A DNA stretch of 64,000 nt. It comes from Caulobacterales bacterium. Lineage in GTDB: Bacteria; Pseudomonadota; Alphaproteobacteria; Caulobacterales; Caulobacteraceae. Made by a program: the position numbers and the translations under genes. Of the stretch, positions 42,201 to 49,670 are shown piece after piece. Where the stretch lies: assembly GCA_019510435.1 (NCBI GenBank), contig JAEKKJ010000012.1, positions 1 through 64,000 on the forward strand, read 5' to 3'. The notes beneath the pieces are model-generated. The model ran no database searches. It was not told where the DNA came from and saw only the letters and a program-made list of their open reading frames with translations. Every line of letters starts with the position of its first letter. Within the stretch, counting starts at the first letter, position 1.

Positions 42201-42335
42201 GCCCGCGCCGCCGGCCAGGTTGTCGCCGCCGCCCCCGCCGCTCAGGCTGTCGTTGCCGGGTCCGCCGCTCGCGTTGTCGAACCCTGCGTCGCCCGTGAAG
42301 GTGTCGTCGCCGGACGTCCCGGTAAACGTGGCCAT
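39297..42335 (-). CDS. RTX calcium-binding repeat protein
   Basis: 1012 residues from the ATG at 42335, beginning TFTGTSGDDTFTGD. Dozens of GGxGxDxLx-type nonapeptides occur in an N-terminal block (~1-590) and a C-terminal block (~770-940). They are separated by a ~130-residue non-repeat domain (GDMDHAHLAPALDAIITA...) and closed by a short C-terminal region (RYTLDQVGSDIVINMVGGGQM) typical of type I secretion substrates. There is no Sec signal. It is likely a secreted or surface-attached adhesin-like protein that folds on Ca2+. No secretion ABC genes are adjacent. Confidence 0.88.
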   Translation of the reverse strand: MATFTGTSGDDTFTGDAGFDNASGGPGNDSLSGGGGGDNLAGGAGRDTLDGGSGDDTLFSGDRSPTFNLPYAGNPYTLPVVDTGSEVDNLTGGDGSDRIFAGYGDNVDGGPDGSFGDYLFISFQGAPSGVTADFGLASQTIGGGVITGIENVSYIQGSQFADNITARSTGVGYSDFTAVLGMGGNDTLTAGYYTGTLFGGDGDDLVDGRPSQYLDLVDGGAGNDTLYTNTNTFATADGGAGNDTIYAHGVTRGGAGNDTIAMQQTYYAGQVSGDDGDDKITAAASGNRIAGGAGADTITGDSADDFLFSGSFSADGVNPADDAGLEHDKLSGGGGNDVLAIGYGDDADGGAGTDTLRLSLAGLPQGADFDLSNLISAGSASFGGGVIQNMERLAYLGGTAFADSLRLPTQSGVTITVNAGAGNDVITAQGSAASVLGGDGDDRLVSGSGADTFDGGAGRDTIDYSAATAGVAVNLKTGVGGGGDALVSVEVAIGSAFNDTLTGGGTGASLSGGTGDDRLETGARDVATLGAGADLVYVSSASHSAAALSSVVTVTDWTSADHLQFGATTGGYFETTASGFLDAVHTAEVEEAAGYNFVAVQVGGDVFVFGEAISQRLHFDAAVRLVGATLDSVSASNVGLPGALEPALPPPLPPAAIVEPTLPAAPSAGVGGANGTISGDMDHAHLAPALDAIITAATTTFFTATIGDVSLRADGFGFSTDGAGHLNGGTATSIAYSYGASHGGPFGMSLAIPQTPMDSLAYWLATDGTQAMFGSVLSGADRIVGGAGGDLLRAFSGADLMYGGGGADTLWGGIGNDVIYAAGAPGAASGAAGATYLRGEDGDDYIIGGTAFDDINGNQGNDTASGGPGDDWVVGGKDNDLLFGDGGGDLVYGNIGADTCVGGEGADIVRGGQDNDLVFGGAGDDFVSGDKGDDTMVGGAGADIFHTFGDAGLDRVTDFSAADGDRVMLDPGTRYTLDQVGSDIVINMVGGGQMILLGVQLSALPTGWIFGA

Positions 42336-42531
42336 GTGTGCGGTGCTCCCCCAAGCAGCGACCGTCTCCACGGCTGCGCCGCAACAGTTAGTAGGCCTCC
42401 CGGATTCCGTCAAACCAGGGTGGAGCGTCGGGCCTGGAGCCTGGAACGCCAGCCGCGCCGCGCCCAGCTCTTGACCTCCCGTCCGTCAACCCGCCCCTCA
42501 TGGCCGCCCAAACCGCGGCCGAGGAACGCCC

Positions 42532-43410
42532 ATGCCCAGCTTCGAGACCCTGCTCTATTCCGTCGAAGACGGGATCGCGACGATCACCCTGAACCGGCCG
42601 GACCGGCTGAACGCCTTCAACACCCAGATGATGAACGACCTGATCGCCGCGTTCGACGAGACCGACGGCGACGACGCGGTGCGCGCGGTCATCGTCACCG
42701 GGGCGGGGCGGGGGTTCTGCGCCGGCGCGGACCTGGCGGCCGGCGGCGACACCTTCAACTACGACGCCCGCACGGCCGCTGACCGCGAAGCGCGGATGCG
42801 CGAAGGCGTGCAGCGCGACGGCGGCGGCCTCGTCACCCTGCGCATCTTCGACAGCCTCAAGCCGGTGATCTCGGCCTGCAACGGGCCGGCGGTGGGCGTG
42901 GGCGTGACCATGCAGCTGGCCATGGACATCCGGCTGGCCTCCACCGCAGCCCGCTACGGCTTCGTGTTCGCCCGCCGCGGGCTGAACCCGGAGGCCGCCT
43001 CGTCTTGGTTCCTGCCGCATCTGGTGGGCGTCCAGACGGCGCTGGAGTGGTGCTACACCGGCCGCATCTTCCCGGCGGCCGAGGCGCACGAGCGCGGGCT
43101 GGTGCGCTCGGTGCATGCGCCCGACGACCTGCTGCCCGCCGCCCGCGCCCTGGCCCGGGAGATCGCCGACAACACCGCCCCGGTGTCGGTGGCCATCACG
43201 CGCCAGCTGATCTGGCGCATGGCGGGGGCCAGCCACCCGATGGAGGCGCACCAGGCCGACAGCCGCGGCATCCAGGCCCGGGGCAAGTCCGGCGACGCGC
43301 GCGAGGGGGTCACCTCGTTCCTGGAAAAGCGCGCGCCGAACTATCCCGACAAGGTCTCGAGCGACCTGCCCGACATCTGGGGCCACTGGACCGCGCCGAC
43401 ATTCCGCTGA
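42532..43410 (+). CDS. Enoyl-CoA hydratase/isomerase family protein
   Basis: 292 residues. Crotonase fold: ATITLNRPDRLNAFN at the N-terminus, the oxyanion-hole segment TGAGRGFCAGADLAAGG, CNGPAVGVGVTMQLAMDIRLAS, and FARRGLNPEAASSWFLPHLVG at the position of the second catalytic element. The C-terminal extension (GKSGDAREGVTSFLEKRAP) is usual. It acts on enoyl-CoA in fatty acid or related catabolism; the exact substrate is unknown. It is divergent from the RTX gene over a 196-base gap. Confidence 0.88.
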   Translation: MPSFETLLYSVEDGIATITLNRPDRLNAFNTQMMNDLIAAFDETDGDDAVRAVIVTGAGRGFCAGADLAAGGDTFNYDARTAADREARMREGVQRDGGGLVTLRIFDSLKPVISACNGPAVGVGVTMQLAMDIRLASTAARYGFVFARRGLNPEAASSWFLPHLVGVQTALEWCYTGRIFPAAEAHERGLVRSVHAPDDLLPAARALAREIADNTAPVSVAITRQLIWRMAGASHPMEAHQADSRGIQARGKSGDAREGVTSFLEKRAPNYPDKVSSDLPDIWGHWTAPTFR

Positions 43411-43466
43411 GGGGGTCCGAGCGGCGCGCCTTTCTGACGGCGTCCCGCCAGAGCTGATGTCGTTCC

Positions 43467-43544
43467 AACCGCGGAGATCGCGGAGATCGCAGCGCGATGG
43501 CGGCGACGCCAGGCCCACTGCGTATCTCCGCGATCTCCGCGGTT
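43467..43544. repeat. 21-bp perfect inverted repeat in a 426-base gene-free gap
   Basis: Arms 43467-43487 and 43524-43544 are exactly complementary and have internal direct repeats (GCGGAGATC GCGGAGATC). The loop is 36 bases. The region 43411-43836 contains no convincing gene, and its base composition is less GC-rich from about 43590. The repeat could act as a factor-independent terminator-like structure for the hydratase gene, or be a dispersed palindromic element. Confidence 0.7.
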
Positions 43545-43836
43545 GATCATTGGGGCTTTGCGTCGCCAGCGCTCCAATTCGAGGGGCGCGTTCCTTTTCC
43601 GTCCATCGTCATGTTGCGGCGCAAATCGCTCAACCCAGGTAGAGCGTCCCGACCTTACTCGCGGCAGCGCCAGGCGATTGTTCGTCGAGCATCCGACTTC
43701 TCTTCTCGCAATAGGACAGTGGTCAAAGCTCTGTTTCTGTGTTGTGTGGAGGCAGCGATGCCGATAATGACGGCGCACTGATCTTGTGAATCACTCGACG
43801 CGCCAGGCGCCGTCGTTCTTTGCGGAACCAAGAGAA

Positions 43837-44256
43837 ATGGACGAGAAGTCGGAAGTCATCGAGATGACGGCGGACATTGTTTCCGCCTATGTGGGCAACA
43901 ACACTGTGAGCGCCGCCGACCTGCCCGGCCTGATCCAGAGCGTCCACCGGGCGCTGGCCGGCGTTTCCTCCGGCACCGAGACCGTGGAGGCCGCGCCGAA
44001 GGAACCGGCGGTGCCGATCCGCCGCTCGATCACGCCGGACTACCTGGTCTGCCTGGAGGACGGGCGCAAGTTCAAGTCGCTGAAGCGGCACCTGCGCACC
44101 AAGTACAACATGAGCCCTGAGGAATACCGGGCGAAGTGGAGCCTGCCGAAGGACTATCCGATGGTGGCCCCCAACTACGCCAAGGCCCGTTCGGACCTGG
44201 CCAAGCAGATGGGCCTGGGCCAGGGCGGCCGCCAGGCGCCGCGCAAGAAGCGCTGA
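43837..44256 (+). CDS. mucR: MucR/Ros family transcriptional regulator, zinc-less type
   Basis: 139 residues from ATG 43837 (the GTG at 43786 adds a non-conserved leader). The N-terminus EVIEMTADIVSAYVGNNTV is the oligomerisation segment of MucR/Ros. The DNA-binding domain reads DYLVCLEDGRKFKSLKRHL, NMSPEEYRAKWSLPKDYPMVAPNYAKARSDLA. Only one Cys and one His of the usual C2H2 set remain, as in the Caulobacter and M. loti zinc-independent members. MucR is a global regulator and H-NS-like silencer that cooperates with CtrA-dependent regulation in Caulobacter. It is followed by a strong terminator. Confidence 0.88.
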   Translation: MDEKSEVIEMTADIVSAYVGNNTVSAADLPGLIQSVHRALAGVSSGTETVEAAPKEPAVPIRRSITPDYLVCLEDGRKFKSLKRHLRTKYNMSPEEYRAKWSLPKDYPMVAPNYAKARSDLAKQMGLGQGGRQAPRKKR

Positions 44257-44292
44257 GGCCATCCCCGCCTGGCGGGGACGAGAGATCGACCA

Positions 44293-44322
44293 ACGCCCGC
44301 CGGTCCGCCGGCGGGCGTTTTT
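44293..44322 (+). terminator. Intrinsic terminator of mucR
   Basis: An 11-bp perfect stem ACGCCCGCCGG-TCCG-CCGGCGGGCGT followed by TTTT, 36 bases after the mucR stop. Confidence 0.9.
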
Positions 44323-44435
44323 CGTGTCCGATCGCTTTTTGGAGCCTGTTAACCAATTTCGCCTTGCCGCCGATTCGCGGATCAGGCGATGGTGATTCAA
44401 GCCGTGAATCCAGGCGTTTATTAGAGACTCATAAG

Positions 44436-44924
44436 ATGTCAGCGCAGATCGGGCCTCCGGCCGCGGCCATTCGCGCGCATGAGGAATTGTTCGCCTACTG
44501 GAGCTCGCTGAAGGCGGGTGCGCCGCTGCCCACCCGTGACCGCCTGCACCCCGAGGGCATGAAGCGGCTGCTGCCCACGGTGAGCCTGATCGAGGTGCTG
44601 CAGGGCGATGGCCTGGACTACCGGGTGCGCCTGGCGGGCACGGGCCTCTACCATGTGTACGGCCGCGAGATCACCGGCCTGACCCTGGGCCAGGTCTACA
44701 ACACCGCCGCGGCCGACTATTGGCGCCACGAGCTGGGCCAGGTGGTCCACAGCGGCCGGCCCGCCGTGGGGGTGCACAACCTCGCCTGGCGCGGCGCCTC
44801 GCACCTCTCGACGGTCTGGATCCGCCTGCCGCTCTCCACCCGCGGCCAGGGCGTCGACCTGATCCTCGGCTACGACGCGGTGGTAGGCCTAGGGGCGGTC
44901 GCCAGCGGCATTCGCGCCGCCTGA
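44436..44924 (+). CDS. PAS-domain protein (PAS_5/DUF1491-unrelated, motility-type)
   Basis: 162 residues from ATG 44436. It consists of one PAS-like domain: HEELFAYWSSLKAGAPLPTRDRLHPEGMKRLLPTV, then YRVRLAGTGLYHVYGREITGLTLGQVY, and a C-terminal strand pair (LSTVWIRLPLSTRGQGVDLILGY). This is the PAS_5 pattern of small alphaproteobacterial proteins with no attached output domain. A TTAACCAA half-site lies at 44349-44356. The role may be sensing or protein interaction. Confidence 0.75.
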   Translation: MSAQIGPPAAAIRAHEELFAYWSSLKAGAPLPTRDRLHPEGMKRLLPTVSLIEVLQGDGLDYRVRLAGTGLYHVYGREITGLTLGQVYNTAAADYWRHELGQVVHSGRPAVGVHNLAWRGASHLSTVWIRLPLSTRGQGVDLILGYDAVVGLGAVASGIRAA

Positions 44925-44928
44925 GGCC

Positions 44929-45354
44929 TCAGGCCGCCCGGGCCATCTCCGCGTCGCGGCGGATCCGGCCCACCATCGAGGCCAGGCCGTTCGAACGCTG
45001 GGCGGAGAGCGCGCCGCTGAGGCCCAGGGCCTCGAACGCGGCCTTGGCGTCGAACGCCAGGATCTCGTCCGGCGTACCGCCCGAATAGATCCGCAGCAGG
45101 ATGGCGATCAGGCCGCGCACGATGTGGGCGTCGGAGTCGCCGCGGAACCGCAGCGTCCCGTCGGCCTGCGGCTCGGTCACCAGCCACACCTGGCTGGCGC
45201 AGCCACGCACCTTGTGCGCCTCGGTCCGCTCGGCGTCGCTGAGCGGCGCCAACTCGCGGCCCAGCTCGATCACATAGCGATAGCGCTCCTCCCAGTCGCC
45301 CAGGAGCTCGAACTCGTCCTTCAGCTCGGCAAGCGCTTGGTCGGCGGCGGACAT
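44929..45354 (-). CDS. sufE: Cysteine desulfuration protein SufE
   Basis: 141 residues. SufE fold with LKDEFELLGDWEERYRYVIELGRELAPLS, then the active-site loop KVRGCASQVWL carrying the sulfur-accepting Cys, and RGLIAILLRIYSGGTPDEI. It takes persulfide sulfur from SufS and passes it to the SufBCD scaffold for Fe-S cluster assembly. It is convergent with the PAS gene (4 bases between stops). No other suf genes are in the window. Confidence 0.92.
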   Translation of the reverse strand: MSAADQALAELKDEFELLGDWEERYRYVIELGRELAPLSDAERTEAHKVRGCASQVWLVTEPQADGTLRFRGDSDAHIVRGLIAILLRIYSGGTPDEILAFDAKAAFEALGLSGALSAQRSNGLASMVGRIRRDAEMARAA

Positions 45355-45395
45355 CGCGGCGACTTAAGGACCCTGGCCGCCGGGCGCAACCCGCC

Positions 45396-46190
45396 TCAGG
45401 TGGCGGCGGGCAGGCGGACCACGGCGCGAAGGCCCTTCTGCGGCGCGGCCGAGAGCTTCAGCCGCCCGCCCATGGCCTTGCAGGTGAGGTCGGCGATCGG
45501 CAGGCCCAGGCCCGCGCCCTCGGACTTGCGGGTGAGCGCGTTCTCGCCCTGCTCGAACGGGGCCATCAGCCGCTGCACCTGGGCCGGGTCGACGCCCTCG
45601 CCCTCGTCGACGATGGAGATCTCCACCCGGCGGCCCTGGGTGCAGGCCGCGACGCGGATGTGGCCGCCGTCGGGTGAGAACTGCGCCGCATTGTGCAGGA
45701 GCTGGAACAGCACCGAGCGCAGCCCCCGCGGGTCGGCCAGCACCAGGGGCAGGGCGGCCCGGTCGGCCACCTCGACCACCAGGCCGCGGGCGTCGAGGTC
45801 GGGCTTCAGCATCGGCAGCACGTCGTCCAGCGCCGCCTCCACTGATTCGGGCCGCGGGTCGAAATCCATGGTCCGGCCCTCGAGCCGGGCGATCTCCAGC
45901 ACTTGATTCACAAGTTTCAGCAGCTTTTGGCCGCTGCCATGGATGATCGCGGCATAATCCTTGTACTGCGCAGCCCCCAGAGGGCCGTACAGTTCCGCGG
46001 AGAGAATCTCGGAGAAGCCCAGGATGGAGTTGAGCGGCGTGCGCAGCTCATGGCTGACCATTCTCAGGAACGAGCGTTTCTGCTCGTCCATGGCCGCCTG
46101 CAGCCGTGCGCGGGCGCGGGACTTTTCGCCCCGGGGCTCGTCGGCCGGCGGGGCGTCGGCGCCCAGAGAAGGATCGGCCTCGTGAGCCAT
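45396..46190 (-). CDS. Soluble histidine kinase, PdhS/DivJ-like core
   Basis: 264 residues from the ATG at 46190. A short N-terminal charged helix is followed by the H-box SFLRMVSHELRTPLNSILGFSEIL with His47 and PLGAAQYKDYAAIIHGSGQKLLKLVNQVLEIARLEG. The ATPase domain has LLHNAAQFSP, VDEGEGVDP and GAGLGLPIADLTCKAMGG. It has no sensor domain or membrane segment. The H-box and following helix resemble the PleC/DivJ family that acts on DivK/PleD. It is head-to-head with the DivJ-like gene. Confidence 0.85.
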   Translation of the reverse strand: MAHEADPSLGADAPPADEPRGEKSRARARLQAAMDEQKRSFLRMVSHELRTPLNSILGFSEILSAELYGPLGAAQYKDYAAIIHGSGQKLLKLVNQVLEIARLEGRTMDFDPRPESVEAALDDVLPMLKPDLDARGLVVEVADRAALPLVLADPRGLRSVLFQLLHNAAQFSPDGGHIRVAACTQGRRVEISIVDEGEGVDPAQVQRLMAPFEQGENALTRKSEGAGLGLPIADLTCKAMGGRLKLSAAPQKGLRAVVRLPAAT

Positions 46191-46347
46191 GCGACGGCGA
46201 TACGCCCCGGAAGTCCAGGTCCGCAAGGTGCCCGCCGCCGCTTACGAAATGGTTGCGCCGCAAAGACGGCCTTCCACGCCGCTCGCCCCGGCCAAGCTTC
46301 ACCGCTAGTCTCCGCGCCGGCGCTCCAGGAGGGTGGATAGATTCGCC

Positions 46348-48003
46348 ATGGGCCCGGCCCGCGCGACATCGTCGAAAGCGCGCCGCCGCAGCGATGCGGC
46401 GCCCGGCCTGTTGTGGCATGCCGGCTGGGTCCTCGCCATCGCCGCGACCATGGGCGTGCTGGCTGCGCGCGGCCTGCCGTCGATGGGCCCTGAGATGCTG
46501 GCCCTGGCGGCCGGCGGAGCAGGCGCGCTCCTCGGCGCGGGGCTTTCCCGACTGGGCAAGCGGGGCCAGCTTTCTGCGGTGCTCACCTGGGGTCTCGCGG
46601 GCGCCGCGGCCTGCCACCTGACCGGCGGCGTCGCCGGACCGCTAGCCGCCTGGTGCCTGGCCCCAGCCGCCGCCGCCGCCATCTTCCGCGGCCGCCAGAT
46701 CCTGGCCCTGGGCGCGGCCACGGCCCTCGCCGCGGCGGCCGTCTCCACGCTGGATGGGCTCCTGCTGCAACTGCCCCAGGCCTCGCCCCAGGCGGCGCCC
46801 TGGCTGGGCCTGCTGGCGCTGGGCACGATCGCCCTGGGCTTCGGCGCGGGCCTGATCGGCGTCGAGGGCAGCCTGGGGCGCGACAGCCGCCGCAAGGCGC
46901 GCGCCGACCAGGTGCTGCAGATCCTGGACCGCCAGCCCCTGCTGCTCGCCACCCTCGACCGCAGCGGCCGGGTGATCTCCGCCGTGGGCGCCCCGGTCGG
47001 CATCTACGCCCCCGCCCAGCTGGAAGGCCGCAGCCTGGGCCTCCTGGTCGCCGAGCCCGACCTGCCGGCGCTGGCCGAAGCCCTGCACGCCGCCGCCCGC
47101 GACCGCGGCGCCTCGGTCTATGTCAGTCCGCCCGACGATCCCGACGGCTGGCTGGAGATCGCCTTGCGCACCGGCGAGGACGGAACCCTGGTGGCCGCCG
47201 TGCGCGACGCCCGCGACCAGCTGGTGCGCGAGCGCCGGCTGGAGGCCGCGCGCCTCTCCGCCGACCAGCAGAACGCCGGCAAGTCCCGCTTCCTGGCCAA
47301 TATGAGCCACGAGCTGCGCACGCCCCTGAACGCCATCATGGGGTTCTCCGACATCATGCGGCAGCGCCTGTTCGGCCCGCTGGGCGACCGCTACGCCGAA
47401 TATGCCGAGCTGATCCACGAGAGCGGCACGCACCTCCTGGAGCTGATCAACGATGTGCTCGACATGTCGAAGATCGAGGCCGAGCGCTTCGAGCTGGCCA
47501 TCGAGCATTTCGACGCCCGCGACGCGGTCCAGGCGGTGCTGCGGCTGATGCGCGGCCAGGCCGACCGCGCGGGCGTCAACCTGCGCGGCGTCCTGCCGAT
47601 CGGGCCCCTGCCGGCCGAGGCCGACCGCCGGGCGCTGAAGCAGATCGCCCTCAACCTGATCTCCAACGCCCTGAAGTTCACCCCGCGCGGCGGCGCCGTG
47701 ACCGTGACCGTCCAGGGCGACGGCGATGTGCTGGAACTGGTGGTGGCCGACAGCGGCGTCGGCATCGCCCCCGACGACCTGGTGCGACTGGGTCGCCCCT
47801 TCGAACAGGCCGGCGACGCCGAGCAGCGCCAGGCCGGCTCGGGCCTCGGCCTCTCCCTCGTCCGCGCCTTCGCCCGCCTGCACAACGGGGAGATGACCGT
47901 GGAGAGCGAGATGGGCCACGGCACCACGGTGACGGTGCGCATGCCGGTCCTGGTCCCCGCCGAGGCCGAGGCGCAGCCGCCGCGCTGGCGGCAACAGGGG
48001 TAG
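46348..48003 (+). CDS. divJ: DivJ-like sensor histidine kinase
   Basis: 551 residues from ATG 46348. Several hydrophobic helices (residues ~15-175), a PAS-like region (~190-290), then RFLANMSHELRTPLNAIMGF with His321. After it come RLFGPLGDRYAEYAELIHES and LINDVLDMSKIEAERFEL, which match what I recall of Caulobacter DivJ almost word for word. The ATPase motifs are NLISNALKFTP, ADSGVGIAPDDL and GSGLGLSLVRAFA. DivJ phosphorylates DivK and PleD at the stalked pole and so promotes CtrA loss. The ribosome site AGGAGG lies 15 bases upstream, slightly far. Confidence 0.82.
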   Translation: MGPARATSSKARRRSDAAPGLLWHAGWVLAIAATMGVLAARGLPSMGPEMLALAAGGAGALLGAGLSRLGKRGQLSAVLTWGLAGAAACHLTGGVAGPLAAWCLAPAAAAAIFRGRQILALGAATALAAAAVSTLDGLLLQLPQASPQAAPWLGLLALGTIALGFGAGLIGVEGSLGRDSRRKARADQVLQILDRQPLLLATLDRSGRVISAVGAPVGIYAPAQLEGRSLGLLVAEPDLPALAEALHAAARDRGASVYVSPPDDPDGWLEIALRTGEDGTLVAAVRDARDQLVRERRLEAARLSADQQNAGKSRFLANMSHELRTPLNAIMGFSDIMRQRLFGPLGDRYAEYAELIHESGTHLLELINDVLDMSKIEAERFELAIEHFDARDAVQAVLRLMRGQADRAGVNLRGVLPIGPLPAEADRRALKQIALNLISNALKFTPRGGAVTVTVQGDGDVLELVVADSGVGIAPDDLVRLGRPFEQAGDAEQRQAGSGLGLSLVRAFARLHNGEMTVESEMGHGTTVTVRMPVLVPAEAEAQPPRWRQQG

Positions 48004-48029
48004 GGGCGGGTCTGACGCGGACCTAGGTG

Positions 48030-48425
48030 CTACTGCGGTTCGACGTCGAGCAACTTCTCGACCAGCACCATCCGAGCGCCGTCCCCGATGTACCGTGATT
48101 TGTGCGGCTTCAGGCTGACTCGACCCTCAAATCGAACCACGAAGGTGCCCGACGGAGTTTCAGAGCTTTCTGATTTGGTTGCCCTTCGTGCCTCGCCATC
48201 CAACTGCTCACAGACTTGACGAGAGCATTTTATGGATGCCCCTCCGTCTGGGAGCACGCGAGCGCCAGCCGCCGTCTTGCAGGCCTCCAATCGGCTGTTC
48301 TCGAAGTTCGTGAACCACGAACAAGTGAGCGTTAGTCGCGGTCCGAACGAACTGCCGTCGACGGTCAAATCTTCATTGGCCGCCGGCGCTAGAGACACCA
48401 GGACTATGAGGGGCAGGGTCCACAT
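48030..48425 (-). CDS. Hypothetical exported protein
   Basis: 131 residues with a short signal-like N-terminus (MWTLPLIVLVSLAPAANA-type, up to about residue 17). The mature part has four Cys (LTCSWFTNFENSRLEACK; KCSRQVCEQL) and a C-terminal beta region (GTFVVRFEGRVSLKPHKSRYIGDGARMV). The coding sequence is visibly less GC-rich than its neighbours, suggesting recent acquisition or relaxed constraint. No family is recognised. It is convergent with divJ. Confidence 0.5.
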   Translation of the reverse strand: MWTLPLIVLVSLAPAANEDLTVDGSSFGPRLTLTCSWFTNFENSRLEACKTAAGARVLPDGGASIKCSRQVCEQLDGEARRATKSESSETPSGTFVVRFEGRVSLKPHKSRYIGDGARMVLVEKLLDVEPQ

Positions 48426-48610
48426 TTTCGCTAGCGTAGCCGTGAGAAAGGCCTGCCGAAAGCAGACCCATTCATCACCTCAGACGTGCGCCGACCCCGC
48501 GCGTTTCGCGCCCTGATCCAGTCTTTCCAACCCGCGGTCATCGCGAGGGTGGGCGATCCGGACCGGGGCCTAGTCTCACCGCGATGTGGCCGCCCGCCGG
48601 CCCACTCCAG

Positions 48611-48754
48611 CTTAAACCTCATGGCGGCCAATCTGCCTGCGGCTCAGGCCAACTCAAGGACTGGCCCGCAGGGCCAGCCGCGAGGCGGCGACGCCTCTGG
48701 CGTCGTCCTTGACTTGGCCTGAGCCGCAGGCTCGCATCTGCCGTGAGGTTTAAG
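48611..48754. repeat. 144-nt nested palindromic element in gene-free gap
   Basis: The outer arms 48611-48624 / 48741-48754 pair over 14 positions with one G-T. The inner arms 48635-48661 / 48705-48731 match at 26 of 27. Two small hairpins sit in the centre: 48661-48677 (CTGGCCC-GCA-GGGCCAG) and 48682-48697. The surrounding gap 48426-48897 has no gene. Part of the left arm recurs at 24392-24414. It may be a mobile palindrome or a structured RNA. Confidence 0.75.
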
Positions 48755-48897
48755 CACCCGTGACATCTGACGATGCGGGTCCGACCCAAGCGGGGCAGCT
48801 ACTGCTCGCACCATGAAAAATTACTGTTCTATGATAAATAATAGTTGTCCTGCGCATAGTTCTTGGTCACTCTCCGCCCAGACCGGAGGACCCCGCC

Positions 48898-49458
48898 ATG
48901 CCCGAAGCCCCACCCGCCCGCCTCAGCGGCGAACAGCGCCTCAGCGCCATCTGCGCCAGGGGCTGCGCCGTCCTGGCGTTCGTCATTCCGCTGGTGGTGA
49001 CCGGCTTCTGGGCCTTCGGGTCCTGGACGCTGCTCGGGCTGGTGCGCCTCGTGCCCGCCGACATCCTGGGCGACCTGCCGCTGGCCATCCAGCCCTGGCA
49101 GCGGATCGTCGGCGGCGCAATCTGCCTCATCCCCGCCCTGTTGCTCAGCTACGGCCTCATCCGCGCGCGGCGGCCGCTGGCGGCCTTCGCGCGGGGCGAC
49201 TTCTTCGCCGCCGAGGTGGTGACCGGACTGCGCGACTATGCGGGCGCGACGTTCTGGGCCGCCATCGCCGGGGCGGTGAGCGTGCCGATCCTCTCGGTCG
49301 CCGTCACCTTCGCCAACCCGCCGGGGCACAAGGAGCTCACGCTCGACCTCAGCGGCGCCCAGGTGCTGAGCCTGCTGGCGGCGACGATCATGTGGGTGAT
49401 CGCCTCGGTGATGGCCCGCGCCGCCGGCCTGGCCCGCGAAAACGCGCAGTTCGTCTGA
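48898..49458 (+). CDS. DUF2975 membrane protein
   Basis: 186 residues from ATG 48898 behind CGGAGGA. Four hydrophobic segments (CAVLAFVIPLVVTGFWAF; IVGGAICLIPALLLSYGLI; FWAAIAGAVSVPILSVAVTF; VLSLLAATIMWVIASVMA) and a helix ending ARAAGLARENAQFV match DUF2975. It pairs with the HTH gene that starts two bases after its stop, the usual arrangement for this family. The 48810-48850 leader is strikingly AT-rich (tactgttctatgataaataa) and may hold the promoter and operator. The role of the pair is unknown. Confidence 0.8.
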   Translation: MPEAPPARLSGEQRLSAICARGCAVLAFVIPLVVTGFWAFGSWTLLGLVRLVPADILGDLPLAIQPWQRIVGGAICLIPALLLSYGLIRARRPLAAFARGDFFAAEVVTGLRDYAGATFWAAIAGAVSVPILSVAVTFANPPGHKELTLDLSGAQVLSLLAATIMWVIASVMARAAGLARENAQFV

Positions 49459-49460
49459 CC

Positions 49461-49670
49461 ATGGCCATCGTCGTGACGCTGGACATCATGCTGGCCACCC
49501 GCAAGGCCAAGTCGCGGGACCTGGCCGAATACGTGGGCATCACCGAGGCCAACGTCTCGCTGCTCAAGCAGGGCAAGGTGAAGGGCGTGCGGTTCGAGAC
49601 CCTGGAGCGGATCTGCCAGTTCCTGCAGTGCCAGCCCGGCGACATCCTGAAGTACGTCGAGGGCGACTAG
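49461..49670 (+). CDS. Small Cro/CI-type HTH regulator (YozG-like)
   Basis: 69 residues. An HTH-only protein: VTLDIMLATRKAKSRDLAEYVG, ITEANVSLLKQGKVKGVRFET LERIC, CQPGDILKYVEGD. It is the YozG-type partner encoded directly after DUF2975 proteins and probably autoregulates the pair. Its stop overlaps the convergent methyltransferase stop. Confidence 0.85.
   Translation: MAIVVTLDIMLATRKAKSRDLAEYVGITEANVSLLKQGKVKGVRFETLERICQFLQCQPGDILKYVEGD

Noticed and set aside
39297..42335. Regular spacing of short repeats as a possible CRISPR array
   Set aside because: The repeats are coding nonapeptides of the RTX protein; there are no conserved DNA repeats with unique spacers, and no cas genes.
39498..42782. 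Long + strand open frames opposite the RTX gene
   Set aside because: Ala/Val/Gly-rich shadow frames of the Gly/Asp repeat codons; the minus strand shows clear RTX nonapeptides.
43411..43836. Short open frames in the gap before mucR
   Set aside because: No ribosome sites, atypical composition and an inverted repeat inside; no protein family seen.
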